Shown in pieces: positions 16,638 through 26,744 of a stretch of DNA of 64,000 nt. Location of the stretch: assembly GCA_011523685.1 (NCBI GenBank), contig WTGG01000009.1, positions 1-64,000 of the forward strand, in the 5' to 3' direction. The position numbers and the translations under genes were made by a program. The stretch's first letter is position 1. Every line of letters starts with the position of its first letter. Below the pieces are notes generated by a model. The model was not told where the DNA came from. It saw nothing but the letters and a program-made list of their open reading frames with translations, and ran no database searches. Source of the DNA: Coxiellaceae bacterium. Its GTDB lineage: Bacteria; Pseudomonadota; Gammaproteobacteria; Coxiellales; Coxiellaceae.

Positions 16638-17246
16638 ATGTCAAAATACAGTGAGTTGCAGGCAAACTTGGTGCCGATGGTGGTTGAGCAGAGTGCTCGA
16701 GGTGAGCGCTCTTATGATATTTTTTCTCGCCTTTTAAAGGAACGTATCATCTTTCTCGTTGGTCCTATTGAAGATCATATGGCTAATTTGATTGTGGCTC
16801 AGTTATTGTTCTTAGAATCTGAAAATCCTGAGAAAGATATTTCACTCTACATTAACTCGCCGGGTGGGCAGGTCACTTCTGGATTATCCATTTACGATAC
16901 CATGCAGTTTATTAAGCCAGATGTTAGTACCCTTTGCACTGGGATGGCAGCTAGTATGGGTGCTTTGTTGCTCGCTAGTGGTGCTGCAGGAAAACGTCAT
17001 TGTTTGCCACATTCAACGGTGATGGTGCATCAGGTGTTGGGTGGTTATCAGGGGCAGAACTCTGATATTCAAATTCACGCACGAGAAACCAAGCGTATAG
17101 GTGATATGTTAACAAACATTATCGCCGATCACTCGGGTCGTCCTTTTGATGAGGTTGAGCGAGATACCAATCGTGATAACTTCATGACACCAGAGCAAGC
17201 CTTGGATTATGGTCTAATTGACAGCGTGATTAAAACTCGCGATTAA
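16638..17246 (+). CDS. clpP: ATP-dependent Clp protease proteolytic subunit
   Basis: 202 residues. Serine nucleophile in [14 protein letters not shown] and catalytic His in [14 protein letters not shown]. Partner of ClpX encoded downstream. A terminator follows, and clpX has its own heat-shock promoter. Confidence 0.98.
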   Translation: MSKYSELQANLVPMVVEQSARGERSYDIFSRLLKERIIFLVGPIEDHMANLIVAQLLFLESENPEKDISLYINSPGGQVTSGLSIYDTMQFIKPDVSTLCTGMAASMGALLLASGAAGKRHCLPHSTVMVHQVLGGYQGQNSDIQIHARETKRIGDMLTNIIADHSGRPFDEVERDTNRDNFMTPEQALDYGLIDSVIKTRD

Positions 17247-17269
17247 TCATTGCGATCTGTGTATTATTC

Positions 17270-17297
17270 AGGCAGCTCTAGGCTGCCTGTTCTTTTT
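17270..17297 (+). terminator. Rho-independent terminator after clpP
   Basis: Seven-bp stem AGGCAGC/GCTGCCT with loop TCTAG, followed by GTTCTTTTT, 24 bases after the clpP stop. Confidence 0.75.
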
Positions 17298-17430
17298 ATG
17301 TTCTTTATTAAATTCAATAGGCTTAGATTTTAACTTGATGCTAAATCTAGTTTGCAACATGTAATTATCTGATTTTTAATAAAACTATGTATTTATTGAG
17401 TTTTTTTTACAGTAGCATTGTTCCAAGGCT

Positions 17431-17460
17431 ATTGAAAAACGGATGCTTTTACCCCATATA
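17431..17460 (+). promoter_or_regulatory. Heat-shock (sigma-32) promoter for clpX-lon
   Basis: TTGAAA (17432-17437), a 14-base spacer and CCCCATATA (17452-17460) closely match the sigma-32 consensus CTTGAAA-N(11-16)-CCCCATnT. It lies about 50 bases before the clpX ATG, downstream of the clpP terminator, so clpX and probably lon are induced together by heat shock. Confidence 0.85.
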
Positions 17461-17508
17461 ATAAGTATCTGAACGAAAAGTCAGCGTGTTAGAAAAAGAG
17501 GTTACCTT

Positions 17509-18768
17509 ATGAGCGATGATTCTGGTCAAGTTTTATACTGTTCTTTTTGCGGGAAAAGTCAGCACGAGGTCCGTAAGTTGATTGCAGGCCCCTCTGTCTT
17601 TGTCTGTAATGAATGCATCGATCTGTGTAATGATATCATCGCAGAAGAAGCGCAAGGTGATGTCTCAGAACAAGGCGAGCTGCCTAAGCCAAAAGACATT
17701 CATCGTCAGCTAGATGATTATGTTATTGGCCAGGAGCAAGCTAAAAAAGTGTTATCGGTGGCGGTGTATAATCACTACAAACGTTTAGCACATAAACCCA
17801 AGCCTGGTGATGTTGAGCTATCTAAAAGTAATATTCTTCTTATTGGTCCTACGGGTTCAGGTAAGACCTTACTGGCGCAAACATTAGCGCGCATTCTTAA
17901 TGTTCCATTTGCCATTGCCGATGCAACCACCCTCACAGAAGCGGGTTATGTCGGTGAGGATGTTGAAAATATTATTCAGAAACTATTACAAAAATGTAAT
18001 TATGACGTTGAGAAAGCACAGTCCGGTATTATCTATATCGATGAAATTGATAAGATTACTCGTAAGACGGACAGCCCTTCGTTAACCAGGGATGTATCAG
18101 GGGAAGGTGTGCAACAGGCATTGTTGAAATTAATTGAAGGCACGGTAGCGGCTATTCCTCCACAGGGTGGTCGTAAGCATCCACAACAGGAATATTTGCA
18201 AGTAGATACTTCAAATATCTTATTTATTTGTGGTGGTGCATTCGCAGACTTGCATACCGTTATTCAACAGCGCACGGATAAAACAGGTATTGGTTTTTCT
18301 GCAGAAGTGAAGCCGGGTGAAGAGAGTGGTCATGAAATGAAACTGCTTGATCAAGTTGAGCCTGAAGATTTAATGAAATATGGATTGATTCCAGAATTTA
18401 TTGGACGTTTGCCGGTCTTGTCTATTTTAGATCGCTTAGATGAAGAAGCACTTGTGCGTATTCTGAGTGAGCCTAAAAACGCATTAACCAAGCAATATGA
18501 AAAATTATTTGAGCTTGAGGGAGTTTCTCTAGATTTGAGAGACAATGCATTACAAGCCATTGCCAAACAAGCGATCAAGAGAAAGTCAGGGGCGCGAGGT
18601 TTACGCTCAATTGTCGAGCACTTACTGTTGCATCTCATGTATGAGATCCCTTCGATGGAACATTTAGAGAAAGTCGTGATTGATGAAACTGTTGTTGAAA
18701 AATCATCTGACCCGGTGTTTGTTTATAATAATAACGGCAGCGATAAGCAATCTATTGCAGAATCATGA
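17509..18768 (+). CDS. clpX: ATP-dependent Clp protease ATP-binding subunit ClpX
   Basis: 419 residues. N-terminal zinc-binding domain ([19 protein letters not shown]), Walker A GPTGSGKT, Walker [11 protein letters not shown], and the ClpP-binding IGF-type loop region (TGIGF). Unfoldase that feeds substrates to ClpP. Preceded by AGAGG and a sigma-32 promoter; lon starts 43 bases downstream. Confidence 0.98.
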   Translation: MSDDSGQVLYCSFCGKSQHEVRKLIAGPSVFVCNECIDLCNDIIAEEAQGDVSEQGELPKPKDIHRQLDDYVIGQEQAKKVLSVAVYNHYKRLAHKPKPGDVELSKSNILLIGPTGSGKTLLAQTLARILNVPFAIADATTLTEAGYVGEDVENIIQKLLQKCNYDVEKAQSGIIYIDEIDKITRKTDSPSLTRDVSGEGVQQALLKLIEGTVAAIPPQGGRKHPQQEYLQVDTSNILFICGGAFADLHTVIQQRTDKTGIGFSAEVKPGEESGHEMKLLDQVEPEDLMKYGLIPEFIGRLPVLSILDRLDEEALVRILSEPKNALTKQYEKLFELEGVSLDLRDNALQAIAKQAIKRKSGARGLRSIVEHLLLHLMYEIPSMEHLEKVVIDETVVEKSSDPVFVYNNNGSDKQSIAES

Positions 18769-18811
18769 GTACATTAGAGATAACTTTTAGAAAAATATCA
18801 GAGAGGCATAC

Positions 18812-21244
18812 ATGGAAAAGTCAGACAAACAGCATTTAACGTTACCGTTACTGCCTCTGCGCGATGTTGTGGTATTCCCGTATATGGTGATGCCTTTATT
18901 TGTGGGTAGAGAAGAATCCATCTTGGCGCTTGAGGCTGCAATGGCTCAAGAGAAAAAGCTGTTCTTGCTGGGGCAAAAAGACGCTGAAGTCGATGTTCCT
19001 GGCGAAGAAGATGTTTATACCGTCGGAACGGTTGCAACAATATTACAGCTACTTAAACTTCCTGATGGCACGGTCAAGCTATTGGTGGAGGGTGTGAGTC
19101 GTGCACGCATGGATACCTTTATTCAAGGTGAAGATTACTTGTCTGCTGATATAAGCTTGATGGCTGAAGAAGGTGATGATGAGCCGCCAGAAATGAAGCT
19201 AAAAATCAAAACATTACTCTCTCAATTTGAGAAGTTAGTTGAGCTTGGAAAAGGTATTCCCAAAGAGGTGTATACTTCCATTGCAGCTATCCCTAAAGCG
19301 TGTCGGCTTACAGATAGCATTGCTGCTCACATTGAGATGACCTTAGATGTTCGTCAGCAGTTATTAGAACTTAATCAACTCTCAGAGCGGGTTGATTTTT
19401 TAACTCGTCTGGTTGCTGAAGCTCTGGAAATGTTGGATGTTGAAAAGCGCGTACAAGGGCGTGTGCGCAGTCAAGTTGAAAAAAGTCAGCGTCAGTATTA
19501 TCTCAGTGAAAAGATCAAAGCCATTCAAAAAGAAATGGGTGATCTGGATGATAACGGTATACCGGCGAATGAGCTCGAAGAGCTGGAAGAAAAAATTAAA
19601 GCTTCAGGTATGCCGAAAGAAGCTATGGATAAAAGCCTGAGCGAATTAAAAAAATTACGCATGATGTCACCTATGTCGGCAGAAGCTACAGTGTGTCGAA
19701 ATTACATTGATACCATGTTGTTGGTCCCTTGGAAAAAAACCTCTAAGGTGAGTCATGACTTAATTAAAGCAATGGAAATTCTTGATGCCGATCATTATGG
19801 CTTAAAGGAAGTGAAAGAGCGTATTGTTGAATATTTAGCAGTGCAAAAGCGTGTTAAACAATTAAAAGGACCTATCTTATGCCTGGTCGGTCCTCCTGGT
19901 GTGGGTAAGACATCCTTAGGTGAGTCCATTGCTCGTGCTACAGGGCGTGAATTTGTTCGTGTCTCTTTGGGTGGTGTGCGTGATGAAGCTGAAATTAGAG
20001 GCCATCGTCGAACTTATATCGGGGCTATGCCAGGTAAGGTGATTCAGAAACTTTCAAAAGTTAAAGTCAAAAATCCACTATTTATGTTGGATGAAGTTGA
20101 TAAAATGGCTGCTGATTTTCGTGGCGACCCAGCGTCTGCTTTATTAGAAGTGCTGGATCCCGAGCAAAATAATGCGTTTAACGATCATTACTTGGAAGTT
20201 GATTATGACTTGTCTGACGTCATGTTTATCGCGACAGCCAACTCCATGAATATTCCTGGGCCATTGTTAGATCGTATGGAGGTGATTCGTTTATCGGGTT
20301 ACACCGAACATGAAAAGTTAAATATCGCGCAGCGTTACTTGTTGCCGCGTCAGATCAAAAATTGTGGTTTAAAGCCCAAAGAGCTGAGTATTTCCGAAGC
20401 TGCGGTGTGTGATATTGTTCGCACCTATACACGCGAGTCCGGTGTCAGAAGTCTTGATCGTGAGATTGCAAAAATTGCTCGTAAGGTTGTTAAAGAGCTC
20501 GTGGTTGAAGAAAGTCGTAAGAAGTCGAGTAAGCGTTCTCGCTCGTCCACGCATATTACTGTACGTAATCTTGAAAAATACTTAGGTGTAAAGCGATATC
20601 GTTTTGGTTCTGCCGAAGAAGAAGATCGTATTGGCCAGGTTACCGGTCTAGCTTGGACAGAGGTGGGTGGTGAGTTATTAACGATTGAAGCACAGATGGT
20701 TCCTGGCAAAGGCAAGTCGCAATACACAGGGCATCTTGGGAATGTGATGCAAGAGTCAATACATGCGGCATTAACAGTGGTTCGAAGTCGCGCGTCATCC
20801 TTAGGGATTGCCGATCAATACTTCCAAGAACATGATTGGCATGTTCATGTGCCAGAAGGTGCTACACCCAAAGATGGTCCGAGTGCGGGTGTGGGTATGT
20901 GCACAGCTTTAGTGTCTTCTATTACAGGAATACCCGTTCGATTTAATGTCGCGATGACAGGTGAAATTACTCTGCGTGGTGAGGTATTACCCATTGGTGG
21001 GCTCAAGGAGAAGCTTCTAGCTGCTTTACGTGGTGGTATTACAGATGTCATTATTCCGCACGATAATCAGCGTGACCTTAAGGAGATTCCTAAGGCGGTA
21101 TTACAAAACTTGACAATTCATCCAGTGCAGTGGATTGATGATGTGTTTGGTATTGCGCTGGCTGCTATGCCAACTTCGCTCGAAAAACAGCCTTCATCAT
21201 CTTCTTCATCTCATCATGATGCACAAGGTGCAGCACGACATTAG
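18812..21244 (+). CDS. lon: ATP-dependent protease Lon
   Basis: 810 residues, LonA type. N-terminal substrate-binding domain from LPLLPLRDVVVFPYMV, Walker A GPPGVGKTS, Walker B LFMLDEVDKM, and a proteolytic Ser-Lys dyad in PKDGPSAGVGMC and GGLKEKLLAALRG. The C-terminus is a Ser/His-rich tail (SSSSSSHHDAQGAARH). Degrades misfolded and regulatory proteins in the cytoplasm. Confidence 0.98.
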   Translation: MEKSDKQHLTLPLLPLRDVVVFPYMVMPLFVGREESILALEAAMAQEKKLFLLGQKDAEVDVPGEEDVYTVGTVATILQLLKLPDGTVKLLVEGVSRARMDTFIQGEDYLSADISLMAEEGDDEPPEMKLKIKTLLSQFEKLVELGKGIPKEVYTSIAAIPKACRLTDSIAAHIEMTLDVRQQLLELNQLSERVDFLTRLVAEALEMLDVEKRVQGRVRSQVEKSQRQYYLSEKIKAIQKEMGDLDDNGIPANELEELEEKIKASGMPKEAMDKSLSELKKLRMMSPMSAEATVCRNYIDTMLLVPWKKTSKVSHDLIKAMEILDADHYGLKEVKERIVEYLAVQKRVKQLKGPILCLVGPPGVGKTSLGESIARATGREFVRVSLGGVRDEAEIRGHRRTYIGAMPGKVIQKLSKVKVKNPLFMLDEVDKMAADFRGDPASALLEVLDPEQNNAFNDHYLEVDYDLSDVMFIATANSMNIPGPLLDRMEVIRLSGYTEHEKLNIAQRYLLPRQIKNCGLKPKELSISEAAVCDIVRTYTRESGVRSLDREIAKIARKVVKELVVEESRKKSSKRSRSSTHITVRNLEKYLGVKRYRFGSAEEEDRIGQVTGLAWTEVGGELLTIEAQMVPGKGKSQYTGHLGNVMQESIHAALTVVRSRASSLGIADQYFQEHDWHVHVPEGATPKDGPSAGVGMCTALVSSITGIPVRFNVAMTGEITLRGEVLPIGGLKEKLLAALRGGITDVIIPHDNQRDLKEIPKAVLQNLTIHPVQWIDDVFGIALAAMPTSLEKQPSSSSSSHHDAQGAARH

Positions 21245-21263
21245 TGATCATAAGGCAGGTAGT

Positions 21264-22607
21264 ATGGATATAACCACGGATTTTGAGGCGTCCTCAACGT
21301 GTTATCGCACGGTTGCCACTGATCTATTAAAACAGTTAAAGCAGCGTGGATCAGACCAAGCAGAAGTCCTTATCACTGATGAGGCAGGCTATTCTATCGA
21401 GGTGCGTGATGGTGCGGTTGATACGTTACAACATGAACATGATGTAGGTATTGATATTACCGTATATCGTGATGGTTGTACGGCGAGCGTTTCTACAACG
21501 AGCTTATCTTCTGAAGCCTTATCTGTTGCGATGGATAAAGTCATGAGTATGGTTCAGTTCACCGAAAAAGACCCTTATTTAGGCCTGGCTGATCCCGGTG
21601 TCCTTGCCTACAATTACCCCGACCTTGATCTATATCACCCGTGTGAATTAACCCCTACAGCTGCTATTGAGCAATTAGTTGCGTGTGATCGTACGCTTAG
21701 AGGAGAAGATCAACGTATTTTACCCGCAGAAGGCGTTGCTATGACCACCTACAACAGTTATCGCGTGTATGCTAATTCACACGATTTTTTAGGTGACTAT
21801 CGTAGTAGTTATCATGACCTAGTGTGCAGCGCAGTGATTCGGGATGGTGATGATATGGAAACTTATGCGGATAGTACGTCCGCATGTCGTTGGGTTGATT
21901 TACAGGATCCACACACATTGGCAAAAACTGTGGCTGCAAAAGCTGCTTCACGTTTAGGCGCTCGCTCGCTACCCACTCAAACGTGCCCCGTATTATTTTC
22001 ACCCTCGATGTCTAAATCGTTATTGCGCTCTTTTTTACAGGCGATTAGCGGTTCAGCACAATACCGAAAAACATCTTTTTTATCCGGGCAATTAGGTCAC
22101 ATTATTTTTCCAGAATGGTTATCCATGGCGCAAGCTCCACATGCATTGGCAAAGCCTTATAGTGCGCCATTTGATCATGATGGAGTGCGCACTGAGTCTC
22201 GCCATTATGTAGAAGATGGGGTGCTCAGCTCTTATGTGTTAGATGCTTATGCCGCACGCAAATTGCAAATGGCACCAACGGGTAATAGTGGTGGTGTTTT
22301 TAATTTATCAGTAAATTCTACTGGCCAAGATTTAGCTGAGCTGTGTCGATTAATGGGTAAGGGCTTGTTGGTGACAGAGCTCATGGGGCAGGGAACTAAT
22401 ATTGTGTCTGGAAACTATTCCAGAGGCGCTGCCGGTTTTTGGGTGGAGCATGGAGAGATTCAATTCCCTGTGTCTGAAGTGACGATTGCAGGTAATCTTG
22501 CTGATATGTTTCAGCAGTTAGTGGCTGTTGGTTCTGATTGCGATTACCGTGGCCGTATCCATACAGGTTCTTTTTTAGTAGAAGCGATGACAATAGCTGG
22601 TTCTTAG
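21264..22607 (+). CDS. pmbA: Metalloprotease-like protein PmbA/TldE
   Basis: 447 residues from ATG 21264, 19 bases after lon, with AAGGCAGG upstream; a longer frame overlapping lon is not needed. The C-terminal motifs NSGGVFNLSV, TELMGQGTNIVSGNYSRGAAGFWVE and GNLADMF are typical of TldE. TldD/TldE form a heterodimeric peptidase that matures microcin B17 and degrades CcdA in E. coli; TldE lacks the HExxH zinc motif, as here. Its TldD partner is not in the window. Confidence 0.93.
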   Translation: MDITTDFEASSTCYRTVATDLLKQLKQRGSDQAEVLITDEAGYSIEVRDGAVDTLQHEHDVGIDITVYRDGCTASVSTTSLSSEALSVAMDKVMSMVQFTEKDPYLGLADPGVLAYNYPDLDLYHPCELTPTAAIEQLVACDRTLRGEDQRILPAEGVAMTTYNSYRVYANSHDFLGDYRSSYHDLVCSAVIRDGDDMETYADSTSACRWVDLQDPHTLAKTVAAKAASRLGARSLPTQTCPVLFSPSMSKSLLRSFLQAISGSAQYRKTSFLSGQLGHIIFPEWLSMAQAPHALAKPYSAPFDHDGVRTESRHYVEDGVLSSYVLDAYAARKLQMAPTGNSGGVFNLSVNSTGQDLAELCRLMGKGLLVTELMGQGTNIVSGNYSRGAAGFWVEHGEIQFPVSEVTIAGNLADMFQQLVAVGSDCDYRGRIHTGSFLVEAMTIAGS

Positions 22608-22689
22608 CGATCTAATTGTGATGATATTGATATTGATGTTGTGTTATCAAGTCTGTACTAACTAATAATGGTTATGTTTTTTATGAGGC

Positions 22690-23205
22690 TCAAGAGTCTT
22701 GTGCTTGTTTAATGCTAGGGATCAACTGCTGAATCTGCTGCTGTGATTGCCAACCTGTTATTTCCAATTTTCCGCTTAACTCTGTCTGTACGGTTGTTAT
22801 ATTGAGGATGGTGGTTTTATCTTTGCAGGGTGGTTGAGTAAACCATCCAGATTTTTTTGATTTTGCTGAGGATTTTAATACCTTAGCTAGTTGTTGCCCC
22901 TTTGCCATCGAAGTGCTTTTTCTAAACGCCTTGGAGGCTTCATCACTTAACGTGACATTCGCGACTAATATGTCATCGTCTGATATATCGGTTATTGCTA
23001 TAAATGATTGGCTAGTTAACACGGGAGGCTGTATTAGACAAACCAGTTTACCATGATATGTTAATTCATGATCATTGACATTGCTCAAGCCTGACTGAGA
23101 GGATGTGCATACCCAGTAAAACTCCAGCGAGGTTTTTTGAAGAAGGGCATGAGTTAGTTGAAGGTGATGAGCAGCCTGACAAGATAAAAAAGCACGGTAA
23201 TAGGA
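22690..23205 (-). CDS. Hypothetical protein with no proper start codon; possible 5'-truncated gene
   Basis: The frame is open on the minus strand from just after a TAG at 23206-23208 to the stop at 22690 (171 codons), but contains no ATG; the first usable codon is a TTG at 23088 without a good ribosome-binding site. The part upstream of TTG still looks protein-like (YYRAFLSCQAAHHLQL, LEFYWVC), suggesting that the real N-terminus was lost or that an unusual start is used. No family recognised; not clearly secreted or membrane-bound. It faces pmbA tail to tail. Confidence 0.4.
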   Translation of the reverse strand, partial: SYYRAFLSCQAAHHLQLTHALLQKTSLEFYWVCTSSQSGLSNVNDHELTYHGKLVCLIQPPVLTSQSFIAITDISDDDILVANVTLSDEASKAFRKSTSMAKGQQLAKVLKSSAKSKKSGWFTQPPCKDKTTILNITTVQTELSGKLEITGWQSQQQIQQLIPSIKQAQDS

Positions 23206-23361
23206 CTATCGATAAAATATATCTATAGGAACATCTTAATAATTTCATTTGGATTGTCTCATCTATTTATCATCTTCCACTATAAATTTGATTCTGCATC
23301 ATCACTTTATGAGTTTCGATGAAATCAAAATCCTGTTCGATGATTATTTACGCATGGCATA

Positions 23362-23652
23362 CTATTTTCCTAAAGGAACACACCATGTAGCTACGTTGTT
23401 TCCTTCTTTATTTTCAACCCATTTGCATTGAATCAACCCCCACTGACTACAACCCATTGTAGAATTATCAGCTGTATCGTAGTTCATGCAAAATTCTTGA
23501 TGAGATTGAGTGCACTGAGTAGAAGAACTCAGATCATAGCAATTAACTGGAATTGTTGAGGCGTTAGGTTGTGCTGCATGAGCTCCGCCTATGATAGTTA
23601 AAATAAACATGGAACACATGGTGGTTATTGTAAAGCTAATTCTATGTGTCAT
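23362..23652 (-). CDS. Small secreted Cys-rich protein
   Basis: 96 residues. Signal peptide MTHRISFTITTMCSMFILTI ending near GGAHA, then a mature domain of about 70 residues with seven Cys (CYDL, TQC, FCMN, GCSQW, QCKW, WCVP). An even number of the Cys could form disulfides in the periplasm or outside. Family unknown. It is one of several unrelated small Cys-containing secreted proteins in this window. Confidence 0.7.
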   Translation of the reverse strand: MTHRISFTITTMCSMFILTIIGGAHAAQPNASTIPVNCYDLSSSTQCTQSHQEFCMNYDTADNSTMGCSQWGLIQCKWVENKEGNNVATWCVPLGK

Positions 23653-23777
23653 GGTGCTGCCCCTTTTTTTGTGTATAAGCTTATTTTAGTAGAAAATTTT
23701 ACTCATTGCGTAGCTTTTGATTATTGATATTTCACGCTGTATTATCAGTAACTTGAATATCTTTTATAAGGAAGTGT

Positions 23778-24974
23778 ATGGCTCGGGAACCCTCTGTGCG
23801 AAGCAAGAAACCGCCCTTATGGATGCTGATTTACTTATCCAGTTTGGTTACTTTCTTTATTATGTTGCCAGAAACTGCAGTGCCTAAAATTAGTGAATGG
23901 TTTAAGTTACCTATTGCATCAGGTGAGTGGGTCGTCTCTATCTGTATTCTAGCTTATGGCTTTGGAGCCTTATGTTATGGCCCGTTTTCAAAAAGCTTAG
24001 GCAAAAAGAAGACATTGTTGCTGTTCTTTATTGCGGGCTTGATAGGTTCGGTTCTCTGTATTTATAGCTTAATGGTATTAATTTTTCCTTTAATGATTAT
24101 TGGTCGTGCTTTATTGGGTTTTGGTGTGGGTGCAGGTCTAGTGATTAGTTTGTTGATCTTAAATGAAGCCTATGAACCACAGCGTGCTCGTCAACTTTAT
24201 TCATGGGTTGTTTCATTTTTTACATTCTCTCCCGCTGTAGCGTTGGCTGTTGGTGGAGTGTTAGTGAATTGGCTAGGTCTCAATAGCCTGTTTTTATTGA
24301 CGTTAATACTAGTTGTTGTTGGTCTAATCATTATTTTATCGATAGGGTATCCGGATAATCAGTCCTTTTCAAAGTTTCAGTTTTTTAATCTGATGCGAAC
24401 TTATTGTTCTGAGATGTCTTCATGGCCGTTTATACGCATTACTGTTGTCGTGTCGGCTGCAATGAGTTGTCTTTATCTCTTTAATGGTATCAGTGCTCTC
24501 ATCGCGGTTCATGAGATTGGACTGTCTCCATTGCAGTATGGGACCTATGCCATGTTGCCTTCTCTCGGCTTGTTCGTGGGTGCTTACTGTAGTTTGGTTT
24601 TGAATAGGAGACTAGGGGCTATTCGTATTATTAAGTATGGCATTGTCATATTATTAGTGATGTCTATAGCCATGTTGGCATTAGTCTTTTTTCTTGACTT
24701 TTCAATCCTATTTTTATTGGTTCCAGCTTTTGCGTTATTTGTTGGCGTAGCTATGGTTGTTCCTAACGCATCAATACTATTGTTGAATCAAACCGCTAAT
24801 CCAGCAGTTGTTTCTTCGCTTTTTAATGCTGTGGGTTTGTTGGTCGCTAGTCTCATATTGTCATGGGCATCATCATGGCTATCTTTTGGTCCTGTTCTCT
24901 TACCTATTGTTCTACTACTACTTGCTGTGATTGCGATGATAATGTGTTTTTTTAGTGAGGCTGTACCCTCTTAA
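23778..24974 (+). CDS. MFS transporter, Bcr/CflA-like drug exporter type
   Basis: 398 residues with about 12 hydrophobic segments. MFS landmarks are LAYGFGALCYGPFSKSLGKK (motif A region) and LLGFGVGAGLVISL. The N-terminal TAVPKISEWFKLPIASGEWVVS resembles the 14/12-segment drug-proton antiporters. Ribosome-binding site AAGGAAG precedes the ATG. Substrate unknown. Confidence 0.85.
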   Translation: MAREPSVRSKKPPLWMLIYLSSLVTFFIMLPETAVPKISEWFKLPIASGEWVVSICILAYGFGALCYGPFSKSLGKKKTLLLFFIAGLIGSVLCIYSLMVLIFPLMIIGRALLGFGVGAGLVISLLILNEAYEPQRARQLYSWVVSFFTFSPAVALAVGGVLVNWLGLNSLFLLTLILVVVGLIIILSIGYPDNQSFSKFQFFNLMRTYCSEMSSWPFIRITVVVSAAMSCLYLFNGISALIAVHEIGLSPLQYGTYAMLPSLGLFVGAYCSLVLNRRLGAIRIIKYGIVILLVMSIAMLALVFFLDFSILFLLVPAFALFVGVAMVVPNASILLLNQTANPAVVSSLFNAVGLLVASLILSWASSWLSFGPVLLPIVLLLLAVIAMIMCFFSEAVPS

Positions 24975-25008
24975 ATCTCAGAGCATGATATTTGTCATGA
25001 TGATGTTA

Positions 25009-25308
25009 TTAATCAATAAGCTCCCAGTCTATGGTTACCCCAAAGGCATTGTCAGTGTGAGTAATTGGATGTTCTTTGGCGGATATCGGTTGTAAGAGCG
25101 TATTATCCTGAGGGTATTTTCTGCTATAAAATCCGAGTGTTGTATTTCTATTAGATACTTTTGACTCAGTAGTAATCCCAGCATTCATTGAGGCTTCGTG
25201 GTTGTACGAATATGTGGCTATAGCTCTATCTATAGGAAGTGGCAATAGAAAGCTTAATACTATAAACCACATAGTAGTCTTTGGGATATATTCATCAGTC
25301 GATAGCAT
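25009..25308 (-). CDS. Hypothetical small exported protein
   Basis: 99 residues with a hydrophobic segment at about 12-28 (TTMWFIVLSFLLPLPIDRA) that could be a signal peptide or anchor; GAGG lies 8 bases before the ATG at 25308. The remainder is polar. No family recognised. Confidence 0.55.
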   Translation of the reverse strand: MLSTDEYIPKTTMWFIVLSFLLPLPIDRAIATYSYNHEASMNAGITTESKVSNRNTTLGFYSRKYPQDNTLLQPISAKEHPITHTDNAFGVTIDWELID

Positions 25309-25465
25309 AGTAAAACCTCGCTCTATGTCCTAATTATAGTTTATGAATGCTGTGGTTTCAAAAAGCGAAAATTAATGATCATTTTATTAATGACTTGGCT
25401 TTATTATCATTCCAGAGAGAATTTTCAACTATAATAATATCATGAGTCACTAAAGGTAAAATGAA

Positions 25466-25810
25466 ATGAGTCGAAATAATATCAATGCGAGAATATTATT
25501 TATAGCATCTATATGTTTAGTTATCGGCCTCTCTCGCTCGTATGGTGATGAGGCTGATATTGATTATCAGTGGGATTATGATATTAACGAAAGACTGCAG
25601 TCGGAACATTTAGATAGGAAATACAATAAAGGTTATGATTTACCGGAGGTTTTGCAAGGATTTAGCGGAGGATGTTTGGCCTATTATCAAAATACCGGTT
25701 TTTTTTATGAGCATGGTAATGTTTATGCGCGTACGTATTTACGAGGCCCTAATGCGCATTATCCCGACTGCAAACAATTGGATTTTCAATATTTTCAAGA
25801 TGATGATTGA
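25466..25810 (+). CDS. Hypothetical secreted protein
   Basis: 114 residues, with a signal peptide at residues 1-27 (ILFIASICLVIGLSRSYG) and an acidic, Tyr-rich mature part (DIDYQWDYDINERL) containing two Cys. AAAGG precedes the start. No family recognised. Confidence 0.6.
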   Translation: MSRNNINARILFIASICLVIGLSRSYGDEADIDYQWDYDINERLQSEHLDRKYNKGYDLPEVLQGFSGGCLAYYQNTGFFYEHGNVYARTYLRGPNAHYPDCKQLDFQYFQDDD

Positions 25811-25924
25811 AATTTTTTAGGTATTCACGTGAAGCCGAGAGCATGGTAAGGAGATATTAGGCTCATAATAATCGTCATGCAATTGGTTATAATTTTCATT
25901 GATCCAGTCGATTTGACGCAATTT

Positions 25925-26461
25925 TTATGCGGTAATATCCGGTGCTATTTTTGTTTCCTCAAAGAGCCATTGAATAACGTCTGGATTTGCTGTGTAACTA
26001 GCGTAATGCATAGTCGATTCATCCGGTATTATCTGGTGTTTTTTGTACAGCCATTTTACTAGACTGAGATTACCTGAGTATACAGCATTGTGGAGGGCCC
26101 ACTCGCTAGGGGTGCAATTAGCGTGTGTGCATATCCATTGGATGATAGATAAATTGCATAAATAGGCAGCTCTACTGATGGTTTTCTGATTATCTTGCGC
26201 ATTCTTTAATACGATATATAAAAGTTCCTTTTGGATGCCTTTTGCCTTTTTATTATAATCAGACTTTTTACGCCAGGTTTCTTTAAAGTTGGCGTAATCA
26301 TCGGTCATATAGCGATCGCGCCAAAACCCATTTGAATGACTCACTGTAGCCTTGAGTGCATGATTGATTTCCATCATTCTTAGGACGCTGATTAGGGTTA
26401 AGTATTGCAAAAATAGCGTGTTTATTGTGTCATTAAAGAGTATTTTTTCTTTTGACAGCAT
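25925..26461 (-). CDS. Ankyrin-repeat-like protein
   Basis: 178 residues. From about residue 95 there are three ankyrin-like units of the form 'LSIIQWICTHA--TPSEWALHNAVYSGN', 'LSLVKWLYKKH--IPDESTMHYASYTAN' and 'PDVIQWLFEE'. The N-terminal part is helical and unlike its neighbours. Ankyrin proteins in intracellular bacteria are often secreted effectors, but no secretion signal can be proven here. Confidence 0.65.
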   Translation of the reverse strand: MLSKEKILFNDTINTLFLQYLTLISVLRMMEINHALKATVSHSNGFWRDRYMTDDYANFKETWRKKSDYNKKAKGIQKELLYIVLKNAQDNQKTISRAAYLCNLSIIQWICTHANCTPSEWALHNAVYSGNLSLVKWLYKKHQIIPDESTMHYASYTANPDVIQWLFEETKIAPDITA

Positions 26462-26744
26462 TGATGGGTCTCTTCATTAGCATATGATGATGTTGGCTTG
26501 TTTAGATTATTTTTACCAATTCGAAATAGGATAGTGGATTATTTGTAAGAATATATGGTTTTTTATGATTCTGTTTGTAGCTGATTTATAGCATTCTTTA
26601 GTGGTTGCTAATGGCCATGTCTAGTGCTTTACCATGTTCTCTAGTGAAGTTTTGGTATGCCGTTAGGAGAGTGTATCGCTATTGTTAGTCGGCACACTGA
26701 AGTGTTTGTTTCGCGCTAGAGCTTTCATGGATATTAGGGTTTGA

